Assembly (NCBI GenBank): GCA_944548615.1
Contig: OX155976.1
Location: forward strand, 7,893,822-7,957,821
Direction: 5' to 3'
Source: Micropterix aruncella
Taxonomy: Eukaryota > Arthropoda > Insecta > Lepidoptera > Micropterigidae
DNA length: 64,000 bases
This document shows, one piece after another, positions 1 through 11,350 of this stretch; position 1 is the first letter of the stretch, and each line of letters begins with the position of its first letter. Both the position numbers and the translations under genes were made by a program. The notes under the pieces were generated by a model that saw only the letters and a program-made list of their open reading frames with translations, was not told where the DNA came from and searched no databases.

Positions 1-120
1 TTAGAAAAGTCTTGGAATGAACTTTGAGCACGATTATGTTTCAAGGTCTGATGATGAAGTCGGAAGATAAGCACTGGCATTCCATGATGGAATATCGTAT
101 CATAGCCGTGTTTGGACTTG
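1..120 (-). repeat. One unit of a dispersed ~119-bp repeat
   Basis: This block is the reverse complement, with a few differences, of 50180-50290. It contains the CTGATGATG and CGTATCATAGC segments that recur there with a period of about 119 bp. It ends where the first TA tract begins. No coding content is evident; the short open frame here is mostly TA-tract translation. Confidence 0.7.
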
Positions 121-503
<383 letters not shown>

Positions 504-550
504 ATTATATAAAAAATTAAGCTACAATCCTTCTTTATACGTAAATATAA

Positions 551-764
<214 letters not shown>

Positions 765-814
765 ATAGTTTTGTGTATATATTCTTTTTAGAATTGATCA
801 ATAAGATGATTATA

Positions 815-1441
<627 letters not shown>

Positions 1442-1600
1442 GGATGAAGGGTGATCGTTCGCTAGCGATAAAGGGATCCCATTAAACCTACAGTGTACCG
1501 TCGAAAGTGGTACTCATCCAAGAATACATCTCGTTTAAACAATAAGCATTTCCCAGTCCAGTCCGGGAAAACCTTCCAGCTATGTAAGTAGCTTTTATTA
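1442..1600 (+). repeat. Dispersed repeat H, second copy
   Basis: Diverged partner of 337-503 in the opposite orientation. It starts at GGATGAAGGGTGA and ends at TATGTAAGTAGCTTTTA. Together the two copies frame the second and third TA tracts as a loose ~1.2-kb inverted repeat. Confidence 0.65.
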
Positions 1601-1643
1601 TTTTTATTTTTTCATCAAAGTGTCATCCTTTAAACGAATTCTT

Positions 1644-1830
<187 letters not shown>

Positions 1831-1933
1831 TTTTTCAAATTGAAATTATGTTTATCACTAAATAAATGAAATGATAAAATAATGAAAGGGCACTTATCTG
1901 GTCTGTGGTGACCAGGAGTGACTCCACGCCTTC

Positions 1934-2182
<249 letters not shown>

Positions 2183-2425
2183 TTGCTATTAAAGCGTGAT
2201 TTTTTAGTTTTTTAAACTATAAATTTATTTGTATAGTAACTGAAGCTTTCTGACAACTAAACTCTTTTTAAAAGCTTTTATTTACCTTGCAATATTTCTT
2301 AGTTTGTTTAGGTCAAATCTTGCAAGCTGAAGTAGAACTACTTCCTCTTATGAAGTTGAAATTTTACGTGTTGGTTCAGTTCCGATGACAATGCATTTTA
2401 ATGGTGAGTATGACCTGAATCTACA

Positions 2426-3337
2426 ACTAGGATTGTCGACTACAGCGGGCGAGCCCGTCACCTCAGGAAGTTTTAACGATTAGTCGTTCTATCACCCTGG
2501 AGTGAGCGCAGAAGACTTGGACAAAACAGTCCACCGTCTAGCTCCGCCACAAACCCGTAAGAGGCCAACGCCTTAACCGCGAGATAGCCAGGAGTGTTAC
2601 CCAGCGGGCTTACACTCGCGCCCTTACTTCCAATTGTGACCAGATTACTCCAGTCTCTCGATTGGTTACGAGTTCGAGGTCGCTTGCGCGGTCCTCTCCC
2701 TTACGAAGCGGTGAAACGGTTTATACCGAATCTATCATCGGATAGCCGATGGTCGTTTCAAGAGCAGTCGCCGTAAGGTCCGCAACCACCCCCGCTCTTA
2801 GGAAACAGTACTGCTTCCAGACTCCCCCGACTGTTAGTCAGAGTATTATTTTACAGCCCGACAATTTAGTATTATTTTTGTAAATTTTACTTTGTAAATT
2901 CTTTTATTATTATAAATAAATGGGTTCTCGGGGCGGTACGGGGGGGGGGTGGTTTACCCTATTTCACCCCCTGCGCGTTCTACCCTTCTGGTACGCGCAG
3001 GGTTGTCGTAGCACGACATCCCGGGCAGACAAGACGACCCTCGTCGTTATAACTGCCCGGGCGGTGGGCGGGGTTTGCTGCCCTCACCTATCGCCTTGAA
3101 ACTCTAAACTGTTAGTCAGAGTGCGCAGTCAATTGGCTTACGCCGCACGGTGCGCAGACCGTCCAGGAGCGCCAGAAGGTTGATTCGCAGGGAAAACTAA
3201 CCATAAGGTCAGAGTCCTACCCAGGCTCGCACTTCATGCGTGGAGGCCGTCGGATAGGTGTTGACCCGTGAGTGTGACCAACCCTGAACAGAATGGGTCT
3301 TCGTGGCCAACTCAGCACGGGCCCATTAACTCCCTAC
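2426..3337 (+). mobile_element. Family A repeat, copy 1 (full length, interrupted)
   Basis: First copy of the GC-rich ~660-bp family found throughout the window. In this orientation the family begins near TAGAGTTGTCGACTACAAC, runs through GGGCGAGCCCGTCACC, and ends GGGCCCATTAGCTCCC plus a few bases. Thirteen-bp direct repeats (ACCTGAATCTACA) flank it at 2413-2425 and 3338-3350. Variable 12-15-bp duplications of this kind point to target-primed reverse transcription. The copy is interrupted by a nested insertion at 2845-3107. It has no reverse transcriptase, so it would be non-autonomous. Confidence 0.85.
2845..3107. mobile_element. Nested retroelement insertion with 15-bp target duplication
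   Basis: The family A sequence ACTGTTAGTCAGAGT occurs twice (2830-2844 and 3108-3122), bracketing 263 bp absent from all other family A copies. The insert has an AT-rich left end and a G-rich right part with a run of ten G. The duplication length fits a LINE or SINE insertion. The family is not recognised. Confidence 0.85.
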
Positions 3338-3339
3338 AC

Positions 3340-3967
3340 CTGAATCTACACCCCGGATCAGCTGCCGACGCGGCTACTCTTCCACGGTCAACAGCATAGA
3401 CAAACAATTTTGTATACGCATTCAATTATGACAGCCCGTTCTAAATTTCACTATGACATGGCTGCTGCACCAAGGGTTGGCTCCCGACGAGGGGACTCCT
3501 CAACGGTCAACAGTACATAAACGAAATTTTGTATACGCATTCAATTATAATAGCCCGTTCTAAGTTTCACAGCGACAGGGCTTATACACCCAGGGCTGGC
3601 TTTAAACAGGGGATTCCTTAACGGTCAACAGCACAGAAACGAAATGTTGTACACTCATTCAATCATGATAGACCATTCTAAATTCCACCATGACATGACT
3701 GCTGCACCCAGGGTTGGCGGGAGCCAAATTCCAAGGAGTCCCCACGAAGGGATTCGAGGGGGCTCCTCAACGGTCAACAGAACAGAAACGAAATGTTGTA
3801 TACGCGTTCAATTATGATAGCCCGTTATATGCTTCACCGCGACAGGGCTGTTGCACCCAGGGTTGGCTTCCAACGATGGAACTACTCAACTGTCAACAGC
3901 ACAGACACGAATTTTTGGATACGCATTCAATTATGATAGCACGTTCTAAGTCTCACCATGACATGGT
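3340..3967 (+). repeat. Tandem array, ~119-bp unit, five copies
   Basis: The CGGTCAACAG landmark recurs at about 3385, 3504, 3622, 3771 and 3890, giving spacings of 119, 118, 149 and 119. Each unit carries CATTCAATTATGATAGCCCG and CACCCAGGGTTGGC-like segments. The 149-bp spacing contains about 30 extra bases at 3718-3750. Confidence 0.9.
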
Positions 3968-4019
3968 TGGTAGGTGCTTTTTTTTAATAAAAAAAAATAT
4001 TTAGGAATAAATTTTACAT

Positions 4020-4440
4020 AATGCGAATGAAGAACTACGTGATAAGCTAGATAGGATTCAAAACGCGTGTATTCGCTTTGTTTATTCCCTCAAGAAGTTT
4101 GATCACATATCAAACTTTCGCAGGCAAATAGAGTGGCTACCCATTAGTTAGACGATGTCGGGATTTTCACATACTCGCCCTACTCTTCCGCGTACCATAG
4201 TCAAACTGTCCTACTTATTTGTATAATCTCTTCTCTTCGCTTTCATCCCATGGTCTTCCATTGCGCTCTCAGGAAAATCTATTACTGGCTATACCTCAGC
4301 ATTCATCAACTTTCATGTCTAGGTCTTTCGCAGTGCAAGCGGCCCGACTCTGGAATTCCGTGCCTTTACCGATAAGACAACTTGAAAACCTGAGCGGGTT
4401 TAAAAATTCTTTAAAGAGACATTTACTCAACTCATGAATA
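4020..4440 (+). pseudogene. 3' end of a LINE reverse transcriptase ORF (jockey/CR1-like), broken
   Basis: The first part reads LDRIQNACIRFVYSLKKF, typical of the C-terminal region of non-LTR reverse transcriptases. After a stop near 4149 and a frame change, 4219-4437 encodes 72 residues ending with a segment around RSFAVQAARLWNSVPLPIRQ, the common last conserved block of jockey/CR1-type ORF2. The element is 5'-truncated and carries stop and frameshift damage, so it is a dead copy. The 3' UTR follows to about 4715. Confidence 0.85.
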
Positions 4441-4715
4441 CCCCCTTCCCCTTCCGTCTCCTTTGCTTGTCCTTATATTCCACTCCTCCCTTCAATATCG
4501 AGTCGGCATACGTTACTAATCACTGACTTATATTTTATACTATGATGATTTTTATGTAAGTGTATTAATTTATTACTTGTAAATAAATTTGCCCAAATAA
4601 ACCTTCAGTCACAATAACCCTGGTGGTATGGTCGGTAGATATTGCCACTTGGCAATAGGCCCACCACATTGTATTCTTTTGTGTGTGCAATAAAGCTTTT
4701 TAAACAAACAAATAA
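4441..4715 (+). mobile_element. 3' UTR of the LINE fragment
   Basis: Non-coding tail following the ORF end, with AATAAA at about 4689 and an A-rich end (AAACAAACAAAT). It completes the 5'-truncated LINE copy that starts near 4020. Confidence 0.65.
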
Positions 4716-4926
4716 TGATTTTGCGTCACTCCTAACTAGGCAGTGCCTGTTTTAAGAAAAACACCAATTGTATACGATTTTATTTTAAATTTTAAAGTTT
4801 AGTTTTATGAAAAGATGTTAAGAAATTGTTATAGCTAATTAAAAGAAATATTCATAAAAAAACAGAATAATCATTAAATAATAAAACTACCAGAAAATAA
4901 TCATAAAATAAATTTAAGTACAAAAT
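4716..4926. other. AT-rich spacer, nothing recognised
   Basis: No open frame, repeat or motif that I can support, apart from the AAT at 4924-4926 that forms the left target duplication of the MITE that follows. Confidence 0.5.
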
Positions 4927-5224
4927 GGGCTCGATTGCGTTTCTTCGTGAACTAAAATCGTAAATTAGTCCGTGTGAACGTGACAGAGCAATACGCTAGA
5001 GCGGAGTGTGAGATGACCGGTTATCACTTTTTCGCATTAAAACTGCCGCCAAGGTCAAATCTTACACCGTACGAAATATGCTCGAATTTATTCGGACGAG
5101 TATAAGTTCGGCAGGTAGTATTTATCGACGATCGTTCGTTTCATATCCCGCTCTAACATATTGCTCTGTCTCGTTCGCTTGGACTAATTTTAGTTTTAGT
5201 TCACAAAGAAACGCAATCGGGCCC
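4927..5224 (+). mobile_element. MITE family M3, 298 bp
   Basis: Terminal inverted repeats begin GGGCTCGATTGCGTTTCTTC on the left and GGGCCCGATTGCGTTTCTTT on the right, continuing through GTGAACTAAAA for over 30 bp. AAT flanks both ends (4924-4926, 5225-5227), a 3-bp target duplication. There is no coding capacity. Two further copies lie nested at 27726-28327. The superfamily is not assignable from the ends alone; 3-bp duplications occur in several superfamilies. Confidence 0.88.
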
Positions 5225-5227
5225 AAT

Positions 5228-6170
5228 ATGTTATAAAAATAAAAAGCTGAATACACTATTGTTTTCATATGGGCAATTTACATTGTTAGAGATGTCAGGG
5301 TGTGTAAATTGTATGTGTGTACATGTATTGCTATTTTTGAAATGTCATCAGGATACTTTCAGTTACCGTTCTTCCTTTAATTATCAACCACTGAAAGAGA
5401 CGTTTTTTTAAGAACCACCTGTGTCAATCCTGAAATATCGAAGTGTTTTCCTAAAATATTCATTAATCTCGGAGGAAAGTAATAATATTGATGTTGTCCA
5501 AACGATGTTAAAGCTTATTAAAAGTCATGTAAAGGCGTTCAGATTAACTCTTATCTATGTAAAGGTGTCATTTAAAGCAATTTGTCTTAAGTTACCTTTT
5601 TGTCATATAATTTTATCGTATAAAGGTTTACTCAGCTTTTCTTATATAACGAGCGTATAATGGCTTCTCGGCATTGCTCTACAAGCGCTTATTCAGCTAC
5701 GTTATACAGCGTTTTAGCTGTATAAGCCTTTTAGTCGAATAAGGGTGGTATAATCGCTATAAAGCATACTAATTTATAACCATTTTATAACTGACAGCTG
5801 TATAGTAGTCGAATAAATAACCTTTATAAAACAAACTAAACAAAAGCTACTATTGTACATTACCCTTACCCCACCAAAGGCTGTATATTGGTTACAAGAC
5901 CCACCCTTATACAGCTTATAGTCATATTGAAGTTCAGTAATTGATTTACAAAGAGTTAAAGCTATAAAGTTGTCACTAGACCATAGGCTATATAAGCAAA
6001 GGGGCCCTTTTTTTGCAAATATTTATAACCTAAAATTTTTGTATTATATTTTTTAGGGCATTTTAAGTCATAAAATACACGTATTATAGGTAAATCCTAT
6101 TTCAACGTATGTGAACAATACGCAGCAAGTGATCTTTTTAACTGCGAAAAATAAAATGAATAAAACCTTT
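5228..6170. other. AT-rich region with TATAA-rich segment, unassigned
   Basis: 5655-6010 contains repeated short words such as CTGTATAAG and GCTATAAAG in both orientations and looks like degraded repeat DNA. I could not define ends. No convincing coding sequence. Confidence 0.4.
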
Positions 6171-6300
6171 GGATTTTAGGATGCATTCGAATTAGAAAAT
6201 AATATTGTGCGCTCCGGCAGCAAGCTGCCAATATTGGTCGTTACGTAGCCAACGGTGTTCTGACGTGCAACCAAATTTGGTCGTTACGTAGCCCAAGGAA
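6171..6300 (+). repeat. ~130-bp direct repeat, copy 1
   Basis: Begins GGATTTTAGGATGCATTCGA and includes two TTGGTCGTTACGTAGCC words. It matches 6817-6945. Between the copies is ~515 bp of AT-rich DNA. This could be a duplicated segment or repeat ends; the element type is unknown. Confidence 0.8.
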
Positions 6301-6816
6301 GCCTTCGAGTAGCGGCATAATTTCATGGCAGACCGCGGCAATTTATTGGATTTTTTTGCAATATCGCCGCGCTCGACAAAAAGTACTATAACTATAGAAC
6401 TACTATAGCAATCATAGAAAGAATAACTGTGCAATGATCACATTGAAATTTCGTATATAGAATATTGAAATCTCATTTTGTGAAACAATTAGATAATTAT
6501 GAGAAAGTCGAAAAAGTGAAAAAAAATCGACATTTCTAACTTGTATTTGACTTACGGAAAAATACGGAACCCTATTTAGAAATTGTAAATACTATCGTAA
6601 TCTTTATTAGATTCTCTATCAAACGTAATATTTCGTTTTGCTTATTTACATACAAAAATATTTAGATATCAGGTCATAAAAACCATTAAAAATTTTGATG
6701 ATTTCTCGAAAATGATATGTGACAATGGAATTTTACCAGAAATATCCGCGAAATGACGCGCGAAATTATTCTAGCGGCCGTCTATGTATCTATGGTTATA
6801 ATGAGATATTTGGTAT

Positions 6817-6945
6817 GGATTTTAGGATGCGTTCGAATTAGAAAATAATATTAATGTGCGCTCCGGGAGCAAGCCACAAATATTGGTCGTTACGTAGTCA
6901 ACGGTGTTCTGATGTGCAAGCAAATTTGGTCGTTACGTAGCCGAA
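6817..6945 (+). repeat. ~130-bp direct repeat, copy 2
   Basis: Partner of 6171-6300 with point differences and a small indel. The same pair of TTGGTCGTTACGTAG words is present, again about 43 bp apart. Confidence 0.8.
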
Positions 6946-7196
6946 GGGTAGCTATATTCGGCACTTCTTATATGGCTTTTGCGCTTGTTGGGTTATGATT
7001 TGTATTACTAACCGTTATTGAAATCGGGCATTACTGAAAATCTCACCTGAAACAAAAAGAAAAGTGTAGTTAACACAATGCGTCATATATTTTCTCAAAT
7101 TTTGTCTTAATAAAGCGACATACAATGCGCCATTGTTCTAGGTATCGGCTATAATAAGCCCGTTAATATAGATACGGATAATATAGATAGATATTA

Positions 7197-7941
7197 TCTA
7201 TACTAATATTACAAAGAGGTAGAGTTTGTGAGGCTGTAGGAAGTAATCTCTGGATCTACTGAACCGATTTTGAAAATTCTTTTACCAATAGAAAGCCACC
7301 CTATTGGTGAGTGTCATAGACTATATATTAATACGAAAAATGAAAAGACTTTTTCGTGGTAGTCGGATTTGCAAAGTAAGTCGGGGAAAAAACGGTCGAA
7401 CGAAAACGTTTCTAACTAACGATGCCTTCACGATGAGAGATATATGAATAAGTTCTAGGGAAAAGGTGTAAAGCTTGATAATGCCTACAAAAAAGTCAAC
7501 GAAAGCATATATCTAACTTTTATATTTAAGTCACAAAAAGTAGTATTTTATATTAAAAAAATAATTTAAATCGTTAGGTCATGTTTATTGGTAATATTAT
7601 CAACAATTATGAATTCCTATCAAAATAAGTAAATTTATCGTCTTAAGAGTTTAAAACAAAAGACTTTACCCTTTTACTGCATATAATTTCCCTTTTACTG
7701 CATAAATGGTTAAAGAGATAAGACACTCACAAAAAAGACACTCACAAGAAGACACTCACAAATAACGGTAATATAGTCAAATTGGCATGCAAATACATAT
7801 ATACATATGCAGTAAAAATGTAACCCTTCTTTTGGCAGTCAGGAAATAAATTATAGCACTCAGTACTAATCGAACCACACTCATAATTTCATCGAGAGTA
7901 AAAAGTTTTACCGCCCAACGAAGTGGGCACGGGTCAGCTAG
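7197..7941 (+). mobile_element. Non-autonomous Helitron, 745 bp
   Basis: Starts TCTATACTAATATTACAAAG after an A, and ends GGGTCAGCTAG followed by T, matching the A/T target and TC...CTAG ends of Helitrons. A short hairpin (GCCCA-ACGAAG-TGGGC) lies about 11 bp before the CTAG end, as the family requires. There are no terminal inverted repeats and no target duplication. No Rep/helicase ORF is present, so it is non-autonomous. The left-end sequence is one I associate with Lepidoptera. An internal short direct repeat of GACACTCACAA occurs about three times at 7722-7765. Confidence 0.9.
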
Positions 7942-7978
7942 TTAGATATTATGGGAATCAAATACCCCAAAAGACCAC

Positions 7979-8227
7979 GAGTACAAATTAAATAAATACC
8001 ATGATCTCGCAAATGCCGTCACCCGGAACGGCTTCACTGTTCACATTCACGCGGTGGAAGTTGGCGCTCGTGGCCTGCCAGCTAAAGCTCTACTGTTGCA
8101 CCTTTTTAAAGATCTTGGTCTCTCTAGGAAAATAATCAACTCCTTCTTAGAGAAATTATCTAAAACCGCGATTTCCGCATCTCAAATTCCATGGCTTCGA
8201 AGGGGGAGTGAATGGGTGGTAAGGTGA
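7979..8227 (+). pseudogene. C-terminal fragment of a LINE ORF
   Basis: An 82-codon frame ends in TGA. It contains a block around HAVEVGARGLPAKALLLHLF and ends near PWLRRGSEW, resembling the terminal domain of some non-LTR retrotransposon polyproteins that carry a conserved VEVGxRG motif. There is no start codon because the copy is 5'-truncated. The likely 3' UTR continues to a TTTTATTTTATTTTATT run near 8395. The clade is uncertain. Confidence 0.65.
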
Positions 8228-8507
8228 ACGCTCACATGTGGCAGGACAGCTGGCTGCTGTCCTAAACCTACCACAGCCGGTCGTTAGTTCGGAATCCACT
8301 GCTCACCCCCCAGAAGTGTAATAACATTATATGATGGGTCCGACTTCGGTCGGTGAATTCCATGGCAGCTCCGTTTGTATTTTATTTTATTTTATTAATG
8401 TAGGTACACGTAATATTTACAACCATTTTAACTCTGAAATCCATCAAATGCACTTTCTCAAATCCCGTGACGATGAAGCAAAAAACCAAACCAAAATATT
8501 AAAACAG

Positions 8508-9190
8508 TAAGCCGACCTCGCGCCCTCACTACCAAATTTGGAAGGATTTCTCCGTCCTCCAGTCCGGTCATAGTTTCAAGGTCGCTTGCGCGACCTCTAC
8601 CTGACGTAAGCGGTAATTCCGTTTGAATATACGGGGTGTTATTACAGCACGGGCTTTTTTTTCTGTGGTTGAATCAGTACAACGTAGTAAGCAACTTTTG
8701 ATAAAAATTTTTGAAAAATAAACTTTTTTTGTTTGAAAAAAATTGTTTTTTTTTTAATTTGTTCTTTTTATTTTATTTTTAAATATAATAAAAAGCTATG
8801 ATCACGATGCGCTATCTAGCGGTTGGTAAAATGTCGCTGATATTGTTTATTTACGACTTATTACCTATCGCTAGATGGCGCAGCACGCTCAAACGCTCTT
8901 CAAACCTTTATTTAACAGTCAACTTCTTCAAATTTTCAAGTTAAAAAAAAAAAACAAAAAATATTTTTTTTCCAAAAAAAAAATTTTTTTTTTGGTTTTT
9001 TCCAAATTTTTTTCTCAAAAGTTGCTTACTACGTTATACTGATTCACCCACAGAAAAAAAGCCCGTGCTGTAATAACACCCTGTATAGTATCTCGGACCG
9101 AGGCGTCCTTTCTCCGTTATGGTCGGTCGAGATCGAGGGCCCAACGGATCGTTTCAAGGATAGATGATGCCAGGTCGATTCCTTTTGATC
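8508..9190 (+). mobile_element. Family A repeat, divergent subfamily copy 2, split by a MITE
   Basis: 8508-8631 and 9088-9190 align to the middle of the next copy: GACCTCGCGCCCTCACTACC at 8518 matches 9390, and TCGGACCGAGGCGTCC at 9094 matches 9504. The two halves are separated by the 452-bp MITE. This copy is 5'-truncated relative to the family. Confidence 0.75.
8632..9083. mobile_element. MITE with ~70-bp terminal inverted repeats, 452 bp
   Basis: The ends read CGGGGTGTTATTACAGCACG and, inverted, CAGGGTGTTATTACAGCACG, and stay paired for about 70 bp through ACGTAGTAAGCAACTTTTGA. TATA flanks both ends (8628-8631, 9084-9087); the duplication may be TA or TATA. The interior is A/T homopolymer-rich. 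The neighbouring family A copy at 9480-9500 is a paralogous empty site. The TA option would suit the Tc1/mariner superfamily; this is inference. Confidence 0.88.
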
Positions 9191-9198
9191 ACTTTGGA

Positions 9199-9880
9199 GC
9201 TGTAATCTGAAACGGGCGAACCCGCCACCCCAGGAAGGTATAACGATATATACTCATTAATTCAACGCGGGGTGAACGCAGACTTAGAGACAACACTGTC
9301 CACCATCTCACTACGGTAACACACCTGTAAGAGACCAAAGCCTTACCGCGAGGTACTGGAAAGTGAACAAAGCGGGTTGACCTCGCGCCCTCACTACCAG
9401 ATTCGCCGTCACTATCGATATGTCCCTCCTCCAGTCTGTTCACGGATTCAAGGTCGCTTGAGCAAACTCTACCTCAAATTGAGCGGTAGTTCCGTTTGAG
9501 TATATCGCGGACCGAGGCGTCCTTCGCCCGTCATGGTCACTTGGGATTGGGTGGCCAACGGGTCGTTTAGTGGCTGACATCATCAGGTCAACAACCACCT
9601 TTGCTTCTTAGAAGACGACTAAGATCACTGCTAGGACACATCGGTTATTAACCGGAGTGCACAGTAGATTGATTTGCTAACGCTGCGCGATGCACAAATC
9701 GCTTCAGCAGCGCGCGAAGGACATCTGCCGTGACAGGGGAAACAGAGTCCTTTCCATATTTGACCCTCTTCGAGGAGGCTACCGGATAGGAGTTGAACCG
9801 AACCCCTTTGCTCAATGTGACAAATTAGAGATGACTTCCTTCATTTTGCTAATTGCAGAATTAGCGCCGTCGGGAATCTA
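9199..9880 (+). mobile_element. Family A repeat, divergent subfamily copy 3
   Basis: Begins at GGGCGAACCCGCCACCCCAG and follows the family order: GCCTTACCGCGAG, GACCTCGCGCCCTCAC, TCGCGGACCGAGGCG, GTGCACAGTAGATTG, and CGGATAGGAGTTGAACCG in place of GGATGGGTGTTGACCCG. It diverges from the main subfamily by perhaps a quarter of positions, so it is older. The short open frames here are not credible genes. Confidence 0.7.
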
Positions 9881-10165
9881 TCATAATTATAATAATCTAT
9901 CAAACTACTCAGGATGTATAATGTTCCGTGCGATAATATTCTTCTTCTTCCGATATTCTTCTTCTTCCTTAGGTTCCTATTACGCCTTATCGAGAGTGCT
10001 TAAATAGATACCCAAGTACTCAGGATGTATAAGGCTTTGTTTGGACGAGGAGGATAGCGGATAGGAGTTGAACCGAGCCTCTTTAATCAATCTGATAAAT
10101 TAGAGATGACTTCCTTCATTTTGCTAATTTTACAATCAGTGCCGTCGGGAATCTATCATAATCAT
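9770..10165 (+). repeat. Direct duplication, ~125-bp unit spaced ~275 bp
   Basis: 9770-9894 and 10045-10165 share GGATAGGAGTTGAACCG, TTAGAGATGACTTCCTTCA and GCCGTCGGGAATCTATCA. ACTCAGGATGTATAA also recurs at about 9907 and 10019. This is a local tandem duplication of the 3' end of the family A copy plus flank. Confidence 0.75.
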
Positions 10166-10196
10166 AATCTGTATCACAATATCTATCTGTATTTGT

Positions 10197-10612
10197 GGCT
10201 TCGCGGCAGCCAAATCAGTGTATTTTGCGTATTTCGGCTCATTAATGACTTATGGACTACTATTTTGGGGAAATGCCGCAAAGAGTAAAAGAATCTGCCT
10301 ATTGCAAAAAGAGCACTGCGCAGCATGTATCAGGTAACGCCCAGGACCTCATGCAGAGCATACTTCAGTAAGGCAAAGATAATGACCATGTATTCGGCGT
10401 TTATATACCAGTGCTTAATGAATTCCAGACAGCACATAACAGAAACCGCAACTAGAGCGGACATTCACTCTTACCATGCACGCGGTAATTCCCTTTTATG
10501 CATGCCCCGAACAAGACTGGCAAATATACGGAAGAGCTACTTATACCTTATCATTAAATTCTACAATTTACTTTCTACCACTATCAAACAACTGGAGGAC
10601 AAACAATTTTAA
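10197..10612 (+). pseudogene. LINE reverse transcriptase C-terminal fragment (jockey-like)
   Basis: A continuous frame carries AKSVYFAYFGSLMTYGLLFW followed by LQKRALRSMY, the conserved stretch after the reverse transcriptase palm in jockey-type elements. It then runs to a stop at 10612 through a region ending in KFYNLLSTTIKQL. The 5' end is truncated. A 3' UTR to about 11161 follows, with AATAAA at about 11045 and a terminal (TGTAA)n run at 11139-11161. Confidence 0.85.
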
Positions 10613-11161
10613 AAAATCATTAAGGAGATGCTGATAGGCCACCCTTTCTATAAACTGACCGAATTCGAGGGCCATGACTTAGCAAATATTGTACCAATTT
10701 GAATGATAATTATATATGTACTTTTAGTATTTAAATGTAAGATTTAGCATTAGTTTGATTATTTAACAATTTACTTACTACTTTGTATGTTACTATGTAC
10801 AGTTTTTAGTACGTATATATTCGATTTATTGACTATTTCAATTGTTAGGCTTCTGCTTTGATTATTCAACTTTTTAACTGACTATTTTAATTATTGTGTG
10901 TTTAGTAGGTAGCTATTAGAATTATTGACTATTTTAATAAGCCTTTAATTTGTTTTGTAATACGAATCTACGACGAATAACTTTTAGTAGGTTCCAAAGT
11001 TTCTTAGATACTATATATTTTTTTTAAATAATATATGTATGTTAAATAAAGATTAAAGTAGTAATGAGACTTACTACTTAAAACTCAAATATTTTGTCAC
11101 GTCCAAGAGCGGTTTTTAGCCGCCAATTGGACACGACGTAAATGTAATGTAATGTAATGTA
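10613..11161 (+). mobile_element. LINE 3' UTR ending in (AATGT)n
   Basis: Non-coding continuation of the LINE fragment, AT-rich, closed by a CACGTCCAAGAGCGG...CCGCCAATTGGACACGACG segment (itself partly inverted-repeated) and a pentanucleotide repeat. Some LINE clades end in such simple repeats instead of poly(A). Confidence 0.65.
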
Positions 11162-11350
11162 TCATAATAACTCCATTATAATAATCCGGCGCCAAAATTT
11201 GTTCTACTGCAATAACGCTAAAATATTTAAGACGGTGATCTAAACAATAAAAGACATTTAATACAAACAACACAACATTATTCGCGGAAGAATACGTTAA
11301 TGGGTTTTTAAACAGGTAAAAAAACGATATTTTCCTTATTAGTCCCCTTT

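Larger units (their letters stand above)
2268..3970 (+). mobile_element. Element P, copy 1 (119-bp internal repeats), split by a family A insertion
   Basis: The 5' part (2268-2412, starting AAAGCTTTTATTTACCTTG) and the tandem-repeat part (3338-3970) match a second copy at 53225-53890, where the two parts are contiguous. The 53-kb copy is therefore a filled-versus-empty comparison for the insertion at 2426-3337. No protein-coding capacity is seen. Internal tandem arrays are common in non-autonomous Helitrons and some MITEs, but I cannot see diagnostic Helitron ends here, so the class stays open. Confidence 0.7.

Noticed and set aside
36..75. CTGATGATG...GAAG as a hammerhead ribozyme core
   Set aside because: The CTGATGA-like box is present but the conserved GAAA box and the third stem could not be found.
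5655..6010. TATAAG-rich segment as a MITE
   Set aside because: Repeated short words but no definable inverted ends or target duplication.
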